A stretch of DNA of 64,000 bases from Verrucomicrobiota bacterium. GTDB lineage: Bacteria > Verrucomicrobiota > Verrucomicrobiia > CAIQCK01. The stretch is taken from the NCBI GenBank assembly GCA_016235595.1, contig JACRJX010000008.1, positions 231,092-295,091 on the forward strand, given 5' to 3'. The notes under the pieces are model-generated. The model did not search any database and was not told the origin of the DNA. It saw only the letters and a list, made by a program, of their open reading frames with translations. Position numbers and translations under genes: made by a program. Positions 63,501 to 64,000 of the stretch are shown one piece after another. Every line of letters starts with the position of its first letter. The first letter of the stretch is position 1.

Positions 63501-64000
63501 CCGTCTCTATATCAGTCCCTCCTTCTACCGCGTGACAGGCTGGACTCCCGAGGAGGTCATGCGAACCGCGTGGGACACCCGATTGCACCCGGACGATATT
63601 CCCCTCATCAAGCAGTCGCGGGCGGCGAATCGGGCAGGCCAGACCACTTTAACCGAACATCGTATTCGTTGCCAGGATGGTTCCTGGATATGGGTTGAGT
63701 CCAGCTGCAAGCCCATCCCTGGCCCGGACGGCCAAATGATGCAGTTGCTGATCTGGCAGCATGACATCACCGAGCGCAAACAAGCGGAAGAGACGATTCA
63801 GAGGTTGAATCAGACGCTGGAGCAGCGGGTGCTTGAACGCACGGCTCAACTCGAAGCCTCCAACAAGGAACTCGAATCGTTTTGCTACTCGGTCTCCCAT
63901 GACCTGCGCGCGCCGTTGCGAGCCATCAACGGTTTCGCGGCCATCCTGGGCGAAGACCACGGGCAGCATCTGAACGCGGAAGCCCAGCGCACCTTGGGAA
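60547..64000 (+). CDS. Membrane-bound multi-PAS sensor histidine kinase (3' end outside window)
   Basis: An ATG at 60547 opens a frame that stays open to the window end, at least 1151 residues. The first 250 residues hold about five hydrophobic helices. A periplasmic-type sensor region follows (about 270-540: IARLKAEQIVTWRAERLRDAR, LFVFDRDMNLRLALP), then a membrane helix (ATIFALTLLMAVVALVVVLF). Four PAS domains are spaced at about 590, 710, 835 and 962, each ended by a DITERK-like motif except the second. The phosphoacceptor is in FCYSVSHDLRAPLR (His1118). The ATPase domain is cut off. It is divergent from hen1, with 143 bp between them in which I see no clear site. Confidence 0.92.
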   Translation, partial: MSEASVTVRSETHSTTCARRLALCCATASGSIALACAICWILGLPPYAEPGPEHFVMAPLTAWLMFLLNVALFLRAGWPASRPVRWVVFASAAMIGVMGLLVLWVRQQGLELPMESWLMRMRAVSHGPVARQMTSLPAVLFFIAAVALLCLLEPPGTSRNRAGQRLATGSALTLLLIICGVLLGYISGVHLLVGGHLIPVAISAVPAFVIVTGGILSLTLHGERWLCYVMGESWVGGAANSRRFWIRLLAVSVALVVAIAVVGSMHLRRQIVQARGAMQNELTTIARLKAEQIVTWRAERLRDARIFAHSGVARQEVQEFLNNPASESAKAEFLPWLSLLKTVNRDSRLFVFDRDMNLRLALPDDVKKAAPLARQHAVAAFKAPKPAFVDLHRDSPAADSHLDIVFGVLPPAARSDTGAQPIAAVLLQLNPREFLYPLIQSWPTPSLTAEIGLMRREGDRVVHLSDFRHGTNTALNLSFPLSHPNLPSAIFLRGNANEQLVEGVDYRGVPVLTAFRRIQDSPWVLGAKVDQEEVFAPLRQQAWATIFALTLLMAVVALVVVLFWRQRMADSLRRQLSLERERKALADRLALLMHHANDIVVMADADWRIVEANDRALETYGYTPAEIRQIKIFDLRAPETRDKFSAQMEAVKTQGSAIFETTHRRKNGSAFLVEISCRVVEIGGDRYYLAITRDITERKRIETALRAVEARYRSLFQNMLNGFAYCRMVQEKDRPSDFVYVAVNSAFERLTGLKEVVGRRVSEIIPGIQEKDPEIFEIYGRVVRTGAPEKFETYIKAMNMWFSVSVYRPQEGYFVALFEVITQRKQAEMALREAEKNYRGLFENAVEGIYQSTPDGRLLSANPAMAAIHGYASPEEFVASVHDAASQLYVDPGRRAELKRLLEEQGKVTHFVSRVRRKDGRLIWVSGNTRAVRDADGRILRYEGTVEDITARKEAEEALRESEARYRLLAENVEDFVTLLDAQENRLYISPSFYRVTGWTPEEVMRTAWDTRLHPDDIPLIKQSRAANRAGQTTLTEHRIRCQDGSWIWVESSCKPIPGPDGQMMQLLIWQHDITERKQAEETIQRLNQTLEQRVLERTAQLEASNKELESFCYSVSHDLRAPLRAINGFAAILGEDHGQHLNAEAQRTLG

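Overview
The window looks like chromosomal DNA of a free-living Gram-negative bacterium of the PVC group, most likely Verrucomicrobiota. This is an inference from gene content: a Tat-exported Gfo/Idh/MocA oxidoreductase, secreted glycoside hydrolases, PQQ-type and TolB-type beta-propellers, RND efflux with outer-membrane lipoproteins, high G+C coding DNA, and MARPLRIE-type REP-associated transposase remnants. No rRNA or other taxonomic marker is present.

Layout. 0-11 kb: a DUF2950 gene end, then an efflux operon (one membrane-fusion lipoprotein, two paralogous RND permeases, one outer-membrane factor) and two exported proteins (DUF4410, DUF3313). 11-17 kb: an AmrB-AmrA (MEMO/AMMECR1) fusion, a metallophosphoesterase, a cysteine desulfurase and a V4R-type sigma-54 activator. 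17-21 kb: divergent from the activator, a near-consensus sigma-54 promoter precedes an M20 hydrolase and two acetate-kinase genes, the second with its active site lost. 21-30 kb: an oxidoreductase and two large exported glycosidase-like proteins. 30-35 kb: an ABC transporter with odd domain structure (a half-whole-half array of solute-binding domains fused to the permease, and an ATPase with an RsbW-like tail), then tRNA-Arg(CCG). 35-41.8 kb: an accessory tract with small hypothetical genes of AT-rich appearance, ACAGGAT/ATCCTGT repeats and decayed RAYT-type transposase pieces, interrupted by a DegT aminotransferase plus APC permease pair. 41.8-43.1 kb: a PQQ-like propeller.

43.2-60.4 kb is the most interesting part. 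A tight minus-strand operon (50103 down to 43194) encodes a crystallin J1-like protein, DUF4291, an NrtR-type NUDIX regulator, an SPFH protein, a NAD-kinase-like protein, a 55-residue receiver-like fragment, two membrane proteins, an ADP-ribosylglycohydrolase and nicotinamidase. Next to it lie a methyltransferase with an unrecognised N-terminal domain, glutamine-dependent NAD synthetase and nicotinate phosphoribosyltransferase, and then a Hen1 / unknown protein / Pnkp RNA-repair cassette. Three copies of one 19-bp sequence lie immediately upstream of the three NAD transcription units, consistent with an NrtR-type regulon. NAD salvage, ADP-ribose handling and RNA 3'-end repair are therefore physically combined here.

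60.5 kb to the end: a multi-PAS sensor histidine kinase that runs out of the window and is the longest open frame in it.
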